Source: Loripinus fragilis
Taxonomy: Eukaryota > Mollusca > Bivalvia > Lucinida > Lucinidae
Assembly: GCA_964019695.1 (NCBI GenBank)
Contig: OZ026530.1
Span: 28,346,108 to 28,410,107 of the forward strand
DNA: 64,000 nt
Direction: 5' to 3'
Numbering within the stretch: position 1 is the stretch's first letter; each line of letters opens with the position of its first letter. The notes under the pieces were generated by a model, which was not told the origin of the DNA, searched no databases, and worked only from the letters and a program-made list of their open reading frames with translations. Shown one piece after another: positions 11,512-22,349 of the stretch. A program made the translations under genes and the position numbers.

Positions 11512-11638
11512 TTGTTGAGTAATAATTTACTGTTTGGAGGTCAGTTGTGTTGTAAAGAAGATCAAATCACGAGCGCGTAGCAAGAGTGATTTATCTCCAT
11601 AAAACTGACCCACAAACAGTGAATTATTACTCAACAAT
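11512..11638. mobile_element. Foldback MITE, about 127 bp
   Basis: Inverted arms ttgagtaataatttactgtt and aacagtgaattattactcaa enclose an inner stem aaatcac / gtgattt. No target duplication was identified. Confidence 0.7.
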
Positions 11639-12060
11639 ACACGCAACAGAGCTAATCTATTACGATTCTAACACACAATAAACGATGAAAACACATTTGA
11701 AGCATTCAGCTTCTTCCAACTTACCGCTATTGCACTGAGGAAATCCCACCAATAGTTGGACTGTGTCACATACGCTTTCATGTATTTGTAACGTCATTCA
11801 AGCATAAAAACGAAGTTACAACGTCTAACGTCATGACTGTCGTCATTTTGCAGCTCTACAAATGACGTCAGCTAGCGCGCGTTTTCCTCGCGCTTTCAAA
11901 ACTGTGTTTGATTAATCACGTTTGTTTAGCATTGACTCTATGGGCGAGGTGTGTTAGAATGAAGTTTAACATATTGCTGGGGAAGAGAAAGCTGATTGCT
12001 TTACTTCATTACTTTCTTGTTGTCTTGTGCCTGTCTGTATTCTGTGTCTCCCTCTCACGG

Positions 12061-12383
12061 TGCGGATCCAGAGGGGGTGGGGGACAGGGGGTCTGGGCCC
12101 CTCCTAAAAATCACAAAAATATATGGTTTTCAAGCAATACAGGTCCGGATACCCTGAAAAATCGCAAGTACCAAGCCAGCATTCAATGTTGGGTCAACAA
12201 CGGCACGCCAGCCGAACGCCATTTAATGGCGTTTCGCTGGCGGGATGATGATGGCCCGCTGATAGCGGTACTTGGATCCTCCTTCCTCTCATCAACTAAA
12301 AATCAAAACAAAAAACAAAAAAAAAAAAAAACGTTGTCAAAGTTGGACCCACTCTGACAAAACTTTCCGGATCCGCGCATGCT
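12061..12383 (+). mobile_element. GGATCC-ended MITE, copy 3, with target duplication
   Basis: The most complete copy. It starts tgcggatccagaggg and ends ggatccgcgcatgct. The direct repeat tctcacggtgc flanks it at 12053-12063 and 12384-12394, of which at least 8 bp would be a target-site duplication, the size produced by hAT-like transposases. Inside are an inverted block (gccatttaatggcg, ctggcggg / cccgctgat) and an A-rich run. It carries no transposase. Confidence 0.75.
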
Positions 12384-12549
12384 TCTCACGGTGCCTTTGG
12401 TAGTTTGTGGTCCGATACATTTCCTTGTCACATTGATTGTTGCATTTCCTAGTCATACTGACTTGTTTTTTGTAGTTCAGTTTTAACCTTGTTTTAAAGT
12501 AATAAGCCTTCCGGCATAAAAATAGATCCTACTGTAATTGATTATTTGA

Positions 12550-12819
12550 GCCCAAAATTACAATGCCTTCTTAAAGTGAAGTATATGTACAACCTTAGTT
12601 AAGTATTGGTTTTTGAAGATACGAAAAATAATGTTTCAAACGTCTGAAAATCAAATTTGTTTCAGGCATTCTGTAGATCATAATGACATCTTTGACCATA
12701 TGTACTGCCAAGAGCCTGGCAATTTACGAAACATTCAAAATTGTTGTGTTTAAATATCAATACTTTAGTTAACTAGGATAGTACTTAACTTTAAGGAGGC
12801 ATTGTAATTTTGGGCCTGG
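12550..12819. mobile_element. GGGCCC-ended MITE, copy 1
   Basis: Terminal inverted repeats gcccaaaattacaatgcctt and aaggaggcattgtaatttt surround about 200 bp that includes cgaaaaataatgtttcaaac. Further copies lie at 14216-14480, 14481-15611 (interrupted) and 38983-39239. A half-copy lies at about 12851-12900. Confidence 0.8.
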
Positions 12820-13257
12820 ATTTAGATCAAAGTTAGGATTAATTCTAAACCAGGGCCCAAAATTACCATGCTTCCTTAAAGTTAAGGATGACTTAAAGAC
12901 ATAAGCGGCTAATTCTCGTGCGCACCTTTCCTGCGTTGGGAAACAACTCAAGTTGGCCTGGGTCCTGTCTTTCAATCATTTATGAATTCGGATCAATACA
13001 GATTTCAAATACTCTTATTTCAGATCAATGTTCCGGCGTTATCTTGACAAAATGAAGTAACTAAAATGTGTCCGAAGTATCTATTTAGCATTTCATCAGT
13101 CTTAATCGTCTATTAGTAAGCACCAAAACAGATAAATAGATCAAAGAAAAACAAACTATGTACATAATATTCAAGCTTTGATCCTGATTACAAATAGGAA
13201 ATTGGCCGAGACTCAAATTGTATCTTCTACATGTACGGCTATTTTGAACCGCACACG

Positions 13258-13985
13258 ACCTGATGTCGTGGCCTAGTGTTTAGAATGTTGGCCTATGAAA
13301 CCAGAGACCCTGGCTCGATTCCCAGGCTGGGCACCTATTTTCAGTTTTTTTTCTTCTTCCCTTTTAGCATTTTAACGCTGAATTACTTCATAGAAAAGAG
13401 GCATCATCAAAATGACTGAAACGGCCAACTTTCAACTTTTTATATAGGATAATGCATGGAGGTGGGGTCATATTTGGCCCTTCAGAAAGATAATTAGTTC
13501 GGTGACCCCACATTTTTATTCTTTTTTTTCTTAAAGGTCTTATAATAGCCCATGTAATAAAAATAAATTTTTTAGATTTTCAACATCAAATTTCCTTATC
13601 TATAATTTATTCTAAAAACAACTTCCAAATTTCGACAAATTGCCAAAATAGATCATGCAGTATCTTGTCACAGCATGAATTAACAAATAAATTTGCATAT
13701 TTTCTAGAAGGTTTGAGGTGGGGAACAATAATTTAAAGTAAAAGAAAGAAGCTGTCTGAAGAGTTCAACTATTTTATCTTGATATTTAGGACTAATGTTA
13801 TGCTTTCATCTGTTTATAGATTTGGTCAAATGCTTAAAATTTAAATAAGAGATTATGAAGAACTAAGCACTGTGACATATCTTTTTGACTTCATAAATGG
13901 ATAGTCCATGCTAAAGCAAACTGTCTGCAAAGTATTGAACAGATTTCAACTTGGGGAGTATTTAGTAGCATATGTCCTTAAGTTA
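13258..13985 (+). mobile_element. tRNA-headed repeat, about 0.7 kb, copy 1
   Basis: The head resembles a tRNA (gtggcctagtgtttagaatg as box A, ggctcgattcccagg as box B). It is followed by tgggcacctatttt, a body with tttggccct...ggtgaccccacattttta, and an end at gtatttagtagcatatgtcc. The whole arrangement recurs at 31735-32462. The tRNA head indicates a SINE-type origin, though the body is unusually long. Confidence 0.65.
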
Positions 13986-14215
13986 AGTATTGATATTTCA
14001 ACATGTTACAATAAATGTGTAATGAATTGCCTATATTGGTTTAATACATTGCCAAGATCGGTGCAGTACGTATGGTCAAAGATATCATGCTGATCTACAG
14101 ATGAAGTGAAAACTATTTTGATTTTAATAAGTTTGAAAACGTTATTATTCGCATCCTAAAAATCAAAGCTTAACTTAAGTAATCAAAAACGTTCAGGAGG
14201 TATTGTAATTCCAGG

Positions 14216-14480
14216 CACAGGGCCCAGAATTACAATGCCCCCTTAAAGTTAAACAAGACTTAAGTTAAGTATTGATATTTCAACATGCTATATTAAGTGC
14301 TAAATAAACTGCCTGGATCGATGTGGTTTTTGTGGTCAAAGATATCATTGTGATCTTCAGAAAAAGTAAAACTATTTTGATTTAAATCAGTTTTAAACGT
14401 TATTTTTAGCATCCTGAAAAATCAATACTTAACTTAAGTCTTCCTTAACTCTCAGGAGGCATTGTAATTTCGGGCCCTGG
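14216..14480. mobile_element. GGGCCC-ended MITE, copy 2
   Basis: Starts cagggcccagaattacaatg and ends aggcattgtaatttcgggccctgg. An older end of the same family abuts it at about 14195-14217, so three copies lie almost end to end here. Confidence 0.75.
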
Positions 14481-15611
14481 GATTTTTCAGGATGCGAAAA
14501 ATGACGTTTCAAACTGATTAAAATCAAAATATTTTTTTTTCTGAAGATCACAATGGTATCTTTGACCACAAGTACTGCGTCGATCCAGGCAATTTATTTA
14601 GCATTTAATATAGCATGTCGATATATCAATACTTAACTTAAGTCTTGCTTAACTTTAAGGAGGCATTGCACGAGGGTCATCAAATAAATAGAGAGAATTA
14701 CCTTATAATATAAGAGTTTGTATCACTTTAACATCACAAATATAACCATAAGGTGGCATAACTTGTTGTGCATGAAACAACATATATAAAAATTTGACAG
14801 AATGTGATTTCGCTTGTTGCTTAGCAACGCAAACACGTACTTAAAGCGTACCTGGCCGGATGCCTTAAATTGGTTGCCATGGTTACTAGCATGTGCAGAT
14901 CAGTTCCAAAAAGCATATTTTCTATTAACTACAACATAAGGCAATTACTCTGTAAAATTCATTGACTTCTTATAATTAATGTCAAATTGACAGGCACATT
15001 TAGCATAAAAAAGTGACAAAAATGCAAAATTGTGGAACCAGTAATGGGGTATGGGTCATGAATTTGCCCTTGAATTATTGTTGGTTGGTGTATAAGTTTT
15101 TAATCACCCTAAAATTATTAAATATATTCTCTTTTTTAAAACAGTATCGTTAACAAACATGTATTCCATGTGACCATTGTTGCCTACCAACAGAAAAATA
15201 TAGACTTAACAAATAGTGAATTTTTCACAATTGTCTGGTTGCTAGTCAACCAAGACTAACTGGTACATGTTAATGACCATATTTTATATGAAACATTGAG
15301 AACAATTAAACTATAACAGATTTAAGGACAACCTATGGTCAGATAAATAATAGTAATTAAATGTCAAACTCTGTTTCTATTGCATTAGGTTTTTGTTGGT
15401 GGAAAATCCGGCCAGGCTAGCTTTAGTATCACTTTTTCGTTCTAGGCAACAAGCGACCTCACTTTCCAACATTATTTTGGATATGCTCTTGCATGCCCAA
15501 CATGTTATGCCATCCAATGATTACATTTGCCATGTTCTAATGGTACAAACTCTTGCATTATAAGAAAATTACCTCTATTTATTGGATGACCCTCGTAATT
15601 CCGGACCCTGG
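14481..15611. mobile_element. GGGCCC-ended MITE, copy 3, split by another element
   Basis: The left part (14481-14668) ends aaggaggcattg, and the right part resumes at 15596 with taattccggaccctgg. The two halves join seamlessly around the insertion at 14671-15595. Its own left terminus is missing. Confidence 0.7.
14671..15595. mobile_element. Mariner-type non-autonomous element (925 bp)
   Basis: Long terminal inverted repeats begin cgagggtcatcaaataaatag on the left, and the right end (reverse complement) begins cgagggtcatccaataaatag. Similarity extends into the element through the ataagagtttgta blocks. It sits at a TA in the GGGCCC MITE, with TA at the right (15596-15597) and a mutated CA at the left (14669-14670). 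Size, TIR start and TA target fit the Tc1/mariner superfamily. I see no transposase frame. Confidence 0.75.
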
Positions 15612-15730
15612 TCAGCAATAACTTTTGTTAAGCTAATCTTTCCCTGACACTTATACAATTAGTGTAATTGACAGTTTCTGACGAAGGTATGTACTTCTAC
15701 TAACCTATACAGGAACAACTGGCAGCAAGG

Positions 15731-15794
15731 CAAACAGTGTAGATCCAGATCAGAAGCCACAGAGCGCAGCTTCTGATCAGGGTCTCCACTGTTG
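15731..15794. repeat. Hairpin MITE ('ctgatcagggtc' family)
   Basis: Inverted arms caaacagtgtagatccagat and cagaagc / gcttctgatcagggtctccac form a compact stem. Not coding. Confidence 0.75.
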
Positions 15795-16006
15795 TTTTTT
15801 TTTACAAATTATTCTATTAAGATATAAATAAAATATAAAAATACCATCCAAAGACCCTTAAAACGGAATAAACTGGTCGAATGAATAAAAGTGGGACTTC
15901 CATTTGGCTTAAATGGGTTATAATATATTTGAAAATGTGTTGACAAGCTGGTTAAATCTTAAGCAAACAAAGAGTAAACAAGTCGATGTGAATGAAAAAT
16001 GCTTAC

Positions 16007-16123
16007 AATTGTCCGAATTTGCTAACGCCCTCTCCTTCAGCTTGTCATAGTTGACTTCAACCGTGGCCATTTCCTGGAAATACCTATCCCATGACCAAAA
16101 GTTGTCCGAGTCCTTATTGTAAC
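16007..16123 (-). CDS. 117-nt exon of the minus-strand micro-exon gene
   Basis: One of the best-supported exons. The minus-strand acceptor is GATTACTTTCAG and the exon starts GTTACAATAAGG. It ends TCGGACAATT before GTAAGCATTTTT. In phase 1 (A+GT = Ser) it is open for 38 codons and reads YNKDSDNFWSWDRYFQEMAT and on to LKERALANSDN. It is rich in aromatic and acidic residues, with a likely helix in VEVNYDKLKERALA. I see no signal peptide and no family that I recognise. Its final T completes TGG with the exon at 11220-11234. The next exon upstream, at 16848-16901, is about 0.7 kb away, the shortest intron between confident exons here. Confidence 0.72.
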
Positions 16124-16159
16124 CTGAAAGTAATCTTTATATTTTTCACTTGATATCTC

Positions 16160-16330
16160 TGTCCGGTTTTTGATTGTGGTATCAGGGTCAATCGGAACTG
16201 CCTCGGCCAATTCAGTGGAATTCTGTGGAATCAGACCGCGGATGTACATCTCGAGGATCTACTTTGATAAAGTGACGCTGACGTTACATAACGTGACGCT
16301 GACGTCACAGAAAATATGCCAACACAATAA
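16160..16330. repeat. Dispersed gtgacgctgacgtca repeat, copy 2
   Basis: Matches 11310-11450 and 26463-26600, including ggaatcagaccgcggatgtac and the paired acgtgacgctgacgt units. It lies in the short intron between the 54-nt and 117-nt exons. Confidence 0.6.
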
Positions 16331-16650
16331 CAAGTGTGAAACATAAATGTATGGCTTTAGAATGCGTATAGTTTCAGACTAACTTCATAGTAACTTTTTC
16401 TGTATTACGAATTTCACGACTCTATTCTTTGTAGGTGAGAAGAATTCTTTGAGTCTTGAATTGTCATTTAATCTAATAGCAGGGTTTCAGACTTATAACA
16501 AGGGTTGGTGTAGTACAAATTCCATGATTGTTTATATAATTTGTAGTTGACGTTTATAATTCAGTCTTGATTTATCATAAAAATGACAGATTTTAAGACT
16601 GCTTAGCCCTGTGTGGACCGGAAACCCCCAAACGGGTACATGTACTTTGG

Positions 16651-16716
16651 CAAACAGCAAAGACCCAGATGAAATTCCGCGTAAGACGGCATTTTATCAA
16701 GGTCAGCGCTGTTTGC
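16651..16716. repeat. Hairpin MITE ('cagatgaaattccgc' variant)
   Basis: Inverted ends caaacagcaaagacc and ggtcagcgctgtttg, with an inner gatgaaattccg / cggcattttatc stem. A close relative is at 41915-41987. Confidence 0.7.
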
Positions 16717-16847
16717 TCTACAGAGAAAGAAATACAATATTTTTGGATAACCTGTTACCCCTCATTGCATACAATGGGCCATCCGGACTGTATTGTGTGT
16801 AGCTTGATAGAAAAATTCCATTTGTCTAAAAAGGGTTAAATACGTAC

Positions 16848-16901
16848 TTTTGTTAGCATGGTTTAAAACTTCTTCCACTTCTTCCTCTACGTTTGTGAAA
16901 A
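16848..16901 (-). CDS. 54-nt exon of the minus-strand micro-exon gene
   Basis: The minus-strand acceptor TTTATTTCAG precedes TTTTCACAAACG. The exon ends GCTAACAAAA before GTACGTATTT. In phase 1 it reads FTNVEEEVEEVLNHANK, an acidic segment likely to be helical. The junction with the last live 18-nt exon (A+TT) gives Ile, and its trailing A gives AGT (Ser) with the 117-nt exon. Length 54 is a multiple of three and equals that of the exon at 52928-52981. Confidence 0.7.
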
Positions 16902-16934
16902 CTGAAATAAATAAAGAATACTGGGTGAGTGTCT

Positions 16935-17430
16935 TTTGATATCAAGTTCACTGGGTGGAAACGTACACAGGATATTGCTCCAAAATGAGCCGATGTTTAC
17001 ATTGAATTAGGAAAACACACACAACGAAGGTAAGGAAATCTGGAATTTCTCCTATTTAATTCTTTTTTCGGTACTTGGCGGGTGTCGATTTAGAATCACT
17101 ATATGTATATTTAGCAAATTGTATGCATGATTTGGCATGAAACACTGAACTTGATAGTGAAAATTACAAAATGAAAGTCGTGCTCACACCAAAATTTAGA
17201 CACCTATCCCCAAAAAGGAATTATATTGGACATAGAAAGCAAACTATTAAAATTCTGAATCGCCCAGTTTTTTGCAATGGCATTTAAATATCAATGCTGA
17301 AAATTTCAGCCTCGTAGGTTGAAACTTGATGGAGATATGGCTCAAAACTAATGGTCAGTTAGTCTTGAAAAGGGTACTGGGGATTGGGAAAAGGTGTACT
17401 GGGTAATGCATATTGTCTAAATTTGGTGTA
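16935..17430 (+). repeat. Dispersed 0.5-kb repeat, copy A
   Basis: Carries gatatcaagttcactgggtg, ttctcctatttaattctttt and ctatccccaaaaaggaat, ending near ggggattgg. An inverted copy lies at about 23225-23725, and a 160-bp excerpt lies at 21634-21797. No termini or coding frame were identified. Confidence 0.8.
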
Positions 17431-17837
17431 CTGAGGATTGGCAGGTAATTTCTAGGCCTTTTTAGCACACTGCTAATCAAAGTCAGTTTTAAGTACTATA
17501 GAATTGCTTGATTCCATCCGTACGTCTCTCTGCCATTCTACCTTTCAGTCCTGACAAACTAACAATTGACTTTACGCTCCTCTAAGACTCAGAACAGACT
17601 AAATGTTTGCTCTAATCTGCTGGTGTACTTTGGAAGCCTATTTGCAAACATTATGTTTCCAGATAAGACTTATCTTTGGAGCAGTCTGGTAAGGATCCAT
17701 AGTGTTTGCTTTGGCAATAAAAGCAGTTTGAAGTACATGTATATATACTGACCCACACTTCCATTGCTAAATGTTTCAGGAGTTTAATTTAGTTACAAAC
17801 TAGGTCTTGCCTAAATGATTGTATTAATAGACTTTTC

Positions 17838-18392
17838 GCTTACTGTAAAGGCGGCAATTTAATATTCATATCTGGGCTAGGTTTGGCTATTTCATCTGCT
17901 AAGGAAGGGAAATCACCTTTTATCTATAGTTTGGTAAAGAGTTAATCAGCTTTTTGGGACACGCAAGCAAGCGTGCATTTCATGAAAATCCTAACCGTAT
18001 ACACACTGAACTCACATTTTTTAACCCTTAAAGCACATAATCACAAAATGTATGTTTTTGCCATCCACTAGAATGTTTGAAGCCTCACTGACAAACAGTG
18101 TGGACCCAGATCAGACTGCTCCTGTAAGACCCAGATCATACTGCTCATGTAGGAGCAGTCTGATCTGTGTCCACAATGTTTGCCCCTATGCTTATGTTAA
18201 ATAGACATTTTCAGATGCAGTTATTTTGCTGGCGTTTTAAGGACCAAATAACGTGTTTTGCGTCTAATCTGAGGCAATGGCGCAATATGATAGTTACTTT
18301 TTAATAAAACCACGCCTCATTTTCCGCTTTTACCTATGTGTAAGGTTGACCAGTCCTTATTACGTATTCATGAGGTGCCGCCTTTACAGTAA
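17838..18392. mobile_element. TIR element with TTACTGTAAAGGCGGC ends
   Basis: Ends ttactgtaaaggcggca and tgccgcctttacagtaa are inverted, 0.55 kb apart. A 'ctgatcagggtc' hairpin (18092-18183) is nested inside it. No coding capacity is seen. Confidence 0.7.
18092..18183. repeat. Hairpin MITE nested in the TTACTGTAAAGG element
   Basis: Arms caaacagtgtggacccagat and gatctgtgtccacaatgttt are inverted. The interior repeats agactgctcctgtaag-type sequence. Confidence 0.75.
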
Positions 18393-18594
18393 CAAAAAAG
18401 TCACATAACACCGTTTAGAGGTTATGACAGACATTCAACCAATCCAGTTCTGATAGGAAAAAAATATTAATTGATCAAGTTCTACTTTCATTTTCATAAA
18501 TAATAAGTGTTTTAATTTTTGATAAAATTATGTTACAATGGGTGACATAGTATATGGAATAGTTCTGGTTCAGATTGATTTTGCGTTAGAAAAA

Positions 18595-18725
18595 TAGTGA
18601 GTATGATCAGGAAATACCACAATCACAAACTGCAGACAATCCCATGGCACTGCAAGGAAGAGCCACACAACAATCACAACACACCAGGAAGACAAACTAA
18701 GCAAAGCAACCAGCCCTCTCAAAAT
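18595..18725 (+). repeat. Fragment of a widespread 'atgatcaggaaataccacaa' repeat
   Basis: The sequence atgatcaggaaataccacaatc opens it and is followed by tcacaacacaccaggaag. The same opening recurs at 32612-32650, and a similar gtatgaccaggaaatgcc at 28807. From memory, conceptual peptides of this repeat turn up in predicted proteins of many animals. That is unverified, and there is no intact gene. Confidence 0.45.
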
Positions 18726-19318
18726 CAATTATGCTGGCTTATTTGATTTATTTTTCACATTAAATCCAGCCAAATTAGACATGCTGTGATAAAAATAGAT
18801 GATGACTATAGGCGTAGGCATGAAGGTTGTCAAACGTGCAATGAATTTTTATGACTCAGATAAACAATTTCATTAACCATTTTATGAAAAGTAATTTGAC
18901 CATTAAAATTAGCAGTTCTTTTAATGTTGGTTACATTTTTGATACAAAAAACTTCTATGGTAGTTTATGTGCTATAAGTTCAAGTATCTTACTCTAAATC
19001 ACCCATGCTTCAATCAGTTTATTTTCAGTAATATGCTTTATACTAATAAGGACACTATTCATCATATTTCGCATAAGTGGGCCTTCAAATGGCAGCAATT
19101 TATACCAACTAGTAGTTTAAACTCATATAGTGTTTTTATTACACTTAAATGATAAATATAAAGGAAAGATACATATGTAACTGTAAAATAGATGCATTTT
19201 TCTAGTCCTTTGTTTTCAATAAAAATATATTGACATGTAAAAATAAGAAATACTTTGATATTATCACTAAAGAAGTTCCTATCTTACTATAGAAGCTCCT
19301 ATCTATTAGGGTAGCATA
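18726..19318. other. AT-rich intronic stretch, nothing recognised
   Basis: No repeat boundary, splice pair or credible coding frame was seen. Confidence 0.4.
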
Positions 19319-21462
19319 GTAATCTTTGATATTGCAGGGTAATCCCCAAACTGTGTATGAGCTAACGAATATAATTTGTGGTTTATATAATGAGTTTGTA
19401 GCAAACTATAATGAACAAAGCTTCGGAGGTATTATGAAAGTCAATAGTCAAGTGATAACACTGTACTTAATACAGCTGTGGTATCATATATTTGATATTA
19501 AGTAACGTGTACAACAGTTTTATCATAAATGTAGATTGCTTTGTTGCATACTGGCTGTTGGCTGCATTTATTAACACCTTTCAATGCAATAAGCATGTCG
19601 TTAAATAAGAATTAGATTAAACTTTGTATTTGTACAATAGATTTAGATACTATTATAGAGTAACAGAGTTACCATGGCTGTTACACAGTGAAGCCCAAAC
19701 TGCCAGAAGCTAACATGAGCCATTTTGTATCTTATATTCTAAAAAAATATTTAATGCACTTTAAGGATATCATATTGTGCTAAATAACTACTTAATGGGG
19801 GGAGGGCTTCCATAAGCTTATTTTTTGGATGTTATGTATGTAACTATTTGCTCTATGGTTTCAAGATAAGCATGCCATTTATGTTTAATTTACTGCTGGT
19901 ATCTAATCTCATAACATGCCAGCTGAATATATTTGTTTTTACTCTGCATGACTTTATTCCATGCTTTTTAGCCAAAAAATGTGCGTGTTATTATTGTAAA
20001 CTTATCAAGTCAAATGTCTACAAAAAATATTCTATAACAGCTAGGGAGCTGGTCTTTACAATTTTGGATAGGTCAGTTAGATGTCTTATTGATAACACCA
20101 AAACCTTGACCCTTTTGTCAGTAATAAGAAGAAACGACAGGCATAATAATTTCCAAGAAATAGGGTAGCAATGAAAAATGGCACGTAACATTGTGGATAG
20201 CATAATTTTGTTTAAAATAATAAGGTTTTGTTGCTAAATGGTTGGGCTATATAGAAAAGTTAAACTTTAATTCATTTGAATGTCTCATAACATTTTTGTC
20301 TTTTTAACAGTCCATGTAATTTGAATAGATTTTGGAGAGTAACGTACGTGACAGGTGTTACATGGCTTACGCGACACTTGTCAGAGGGGTAACATATCTA
20401 AAAAAACTGGTAACGCATTCGGCTATATGAATAACATAGTCTGCAAAATTACCCCTGGGAGAGACAAAGCCATATGTATCCCATGGCCTACATTACTTTG
20501 TGGCTTATATAATGAGTTTGTAGTGAATCATAATGAACAATGCTTTGGAGGTCTTTTGGCAGCCAATGGTCAAGTGAAAGCACTATTCTAAATAGTAATA
20601 TATTTTATTAAGTAAAGTATATAACAGTATTATCATAGCTGTAGATTATTTTGTTGTATACTGGCTGTTGGCTGCAAGTATTTAAGAGCCTTCGATGCAA
20701 TTAGTATTTTGATGAATAAGAATTAGATTCAACTTTGCATTTGCACTATAGGATTAGAGATTTTTAAAAGGTAACAGAGTCAACGTGACCGTAACAAAGT
20801 AAAGCCCTAACTGCCAGAACCTAATTTGGGCCATTTTGCATCTTATATTCTTCTAAACATTTAATATATCATTGTGTACAAAAAAAAACCTAAATGGGAT
20901 GGTCCATGCACAGATATTTTTGGATGTTATATATGTTATTATTTGCATTATGTTTTCAAGATGAGCACGCTACTCAAGTATAATTTACTGTTATTAATCT
21001 CTCTCATAACATGCCAGCTGAATATATTTGGGCTTTTTTTTAACTGCATGACTTAATCCATGTTTTTTAGCAAAAAATGTATTTGTTTTTATTGAAAACT
21101 AATACTATGGTAGCCATTTTCAAATGCCTACAAAAGATATTTTGTAAAGAAAAAGCTGGTCGTTGGAGTTTGGATAGTTCAGTTTATCGTCTTTGTGGCA
21201 GCATCAAACCCCAGACCCAATGAACAATAATAAACATTTCAGAAGAAACGACAGCCACAATAATTTCCAAGAAATAGGGTAGTAATGCAAAATGTCACAT
21301 CCGTAACATAGTGGACCGTGTAATTTTGTTTTAAATAAAAAGGTTTTGTTGTTTATGATTGCGCTATATAAAAATTTAAACTTTAACTCATTTATATGCC
21401 TCTAATAACATTTTGACATTTGTACATTTCATGTCATTTTAACGATTCTTGATAGGTAACAT
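19319..21462. repeat. 1.1-kb tandem units of the gttac repeat family
   Basis: Two diverged units with a period of about 1.12 kb. The landmark tttatataatgagtttgtag recurs at about 19383 and 20500, and actggctgttggctgca at about 19550 and 20660. Each unit contains gtaac-type motifs and gacacttgtcagaggggtaac-like sequence, which links it to 1510-5860 and 61500-62700. A third partial unit resumes after the SINE at 21843. Confidence 0.7.
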
Positions 21463-21471
21463 GTGTAACAG

Positions 21472-21833
21472 AGGGAGCACAGTGGTTCAGTGGTAGAGTG
21501 CTTGACTCAAGACCGAGGGGCCATGGGTTCGAGCCTCACCAGCTTCACTGCATTGTATCCTTGAGCAAGAACATTAATCCTAGCTAAGTACTGGTTCAAC
21601 CAAGAAAGACCCGTCCCTATATAACTGAAAGACATGCTGGAATTTCTCCTATTTAATTCTTTTTTCGGTACTTGGCGTGTGTCGATTTAGAATCACTATA
21701 TGTATATTTAGCAAATTGTATGCATGATTTTTCATCAAACACTGAACTTGATAGTGAAAATCACAAAATGAAAGTCATGCTCACACCAAAATTTAGATGG
21801 AATGTAAAGAATCTAAACAAACAAAACAAACAC
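21472..21833 (+). mobile_element. tRNA-derived SINE, copy 1, with 9-bp target duplication
   Basis: A tRNA-like head has box A tggttcagtggtagagtgc and box B gggttcgagcctc. A body with tggttcaaccaagaaagacc and a tail atgtaaagaatctaaacaaac follow. The direct repeat gtgtaacag at 21463-21471 and 21834-21842 supports retrotransposition into the gttac repeat. About 160 bp (21634-21797) is a foreign segment matching the 0.5-kb repeat at 16935-17430 and is absent from the sister SINE at 22148. Confidence 0.82.
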
Positions 21834-21842
21834 GTGTAACAG

Positions 21843-22147
21843 GATGTAACAAGCTTAAGTGACCTTTGCCAGAGGGCTAACATGTTTCAAAAAACAATTG
21901 AAACATATTAGGCTTTATGGAAATCATAGTCTACAAAATTCAGCCTGTAGGAGGGTGGGGTTAAACGACATCTATCCCAGGGCGTAACAGCTGTAGCATC
22001 AAACTAAATCACAATCTGTTGCATATGCGTATTAAGTCATCCCTTAAAACACATGCACGGCCATCAAGTGAAACCAGACGCCTTAATTTCAGCATGTGTG
22101 GTTACCCAAGTCCCTATGTTTTATGCAAGCAGGAAAGCCTCACTCAA
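21843..22147. repeat. Continuation of the gttac repeat after the SINE
   Basis: Contains gtgacctttgccagagggctaacatg and attcagcctgtaggagg, the same block as at 20370-20460. Confidence 0.6.
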
Positions 22148-22349
22148 GAGCGCAGTAGCTCAGTGGTAGAGTGCTTGACTTGAGAACAAGGGACCACAGG
22201 TCCAAGCTTCACAGGCGTTTCTGCATTGTGTCCTTGAACAAGAACATAATTCCTACCTTAGTACTGGTTCAACCAGGAATACCTGTCCCTATATAACTGA
22301 AATATTGTTGATGGGATGTAAAGAATCAAATCAAACAAACAAATCAATC
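22148..22349 (+). mobile_element. tRNA-derived SINE, copy 2
   Basis: The head gtagctcagtggtagagtgc keeps box A, while box B (cacaggtccaagcttc) is decayed. The body and the tail atgtaaagaatcaaatcaaac match copy 1 without its internal insertion. Confidence 0.78.
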
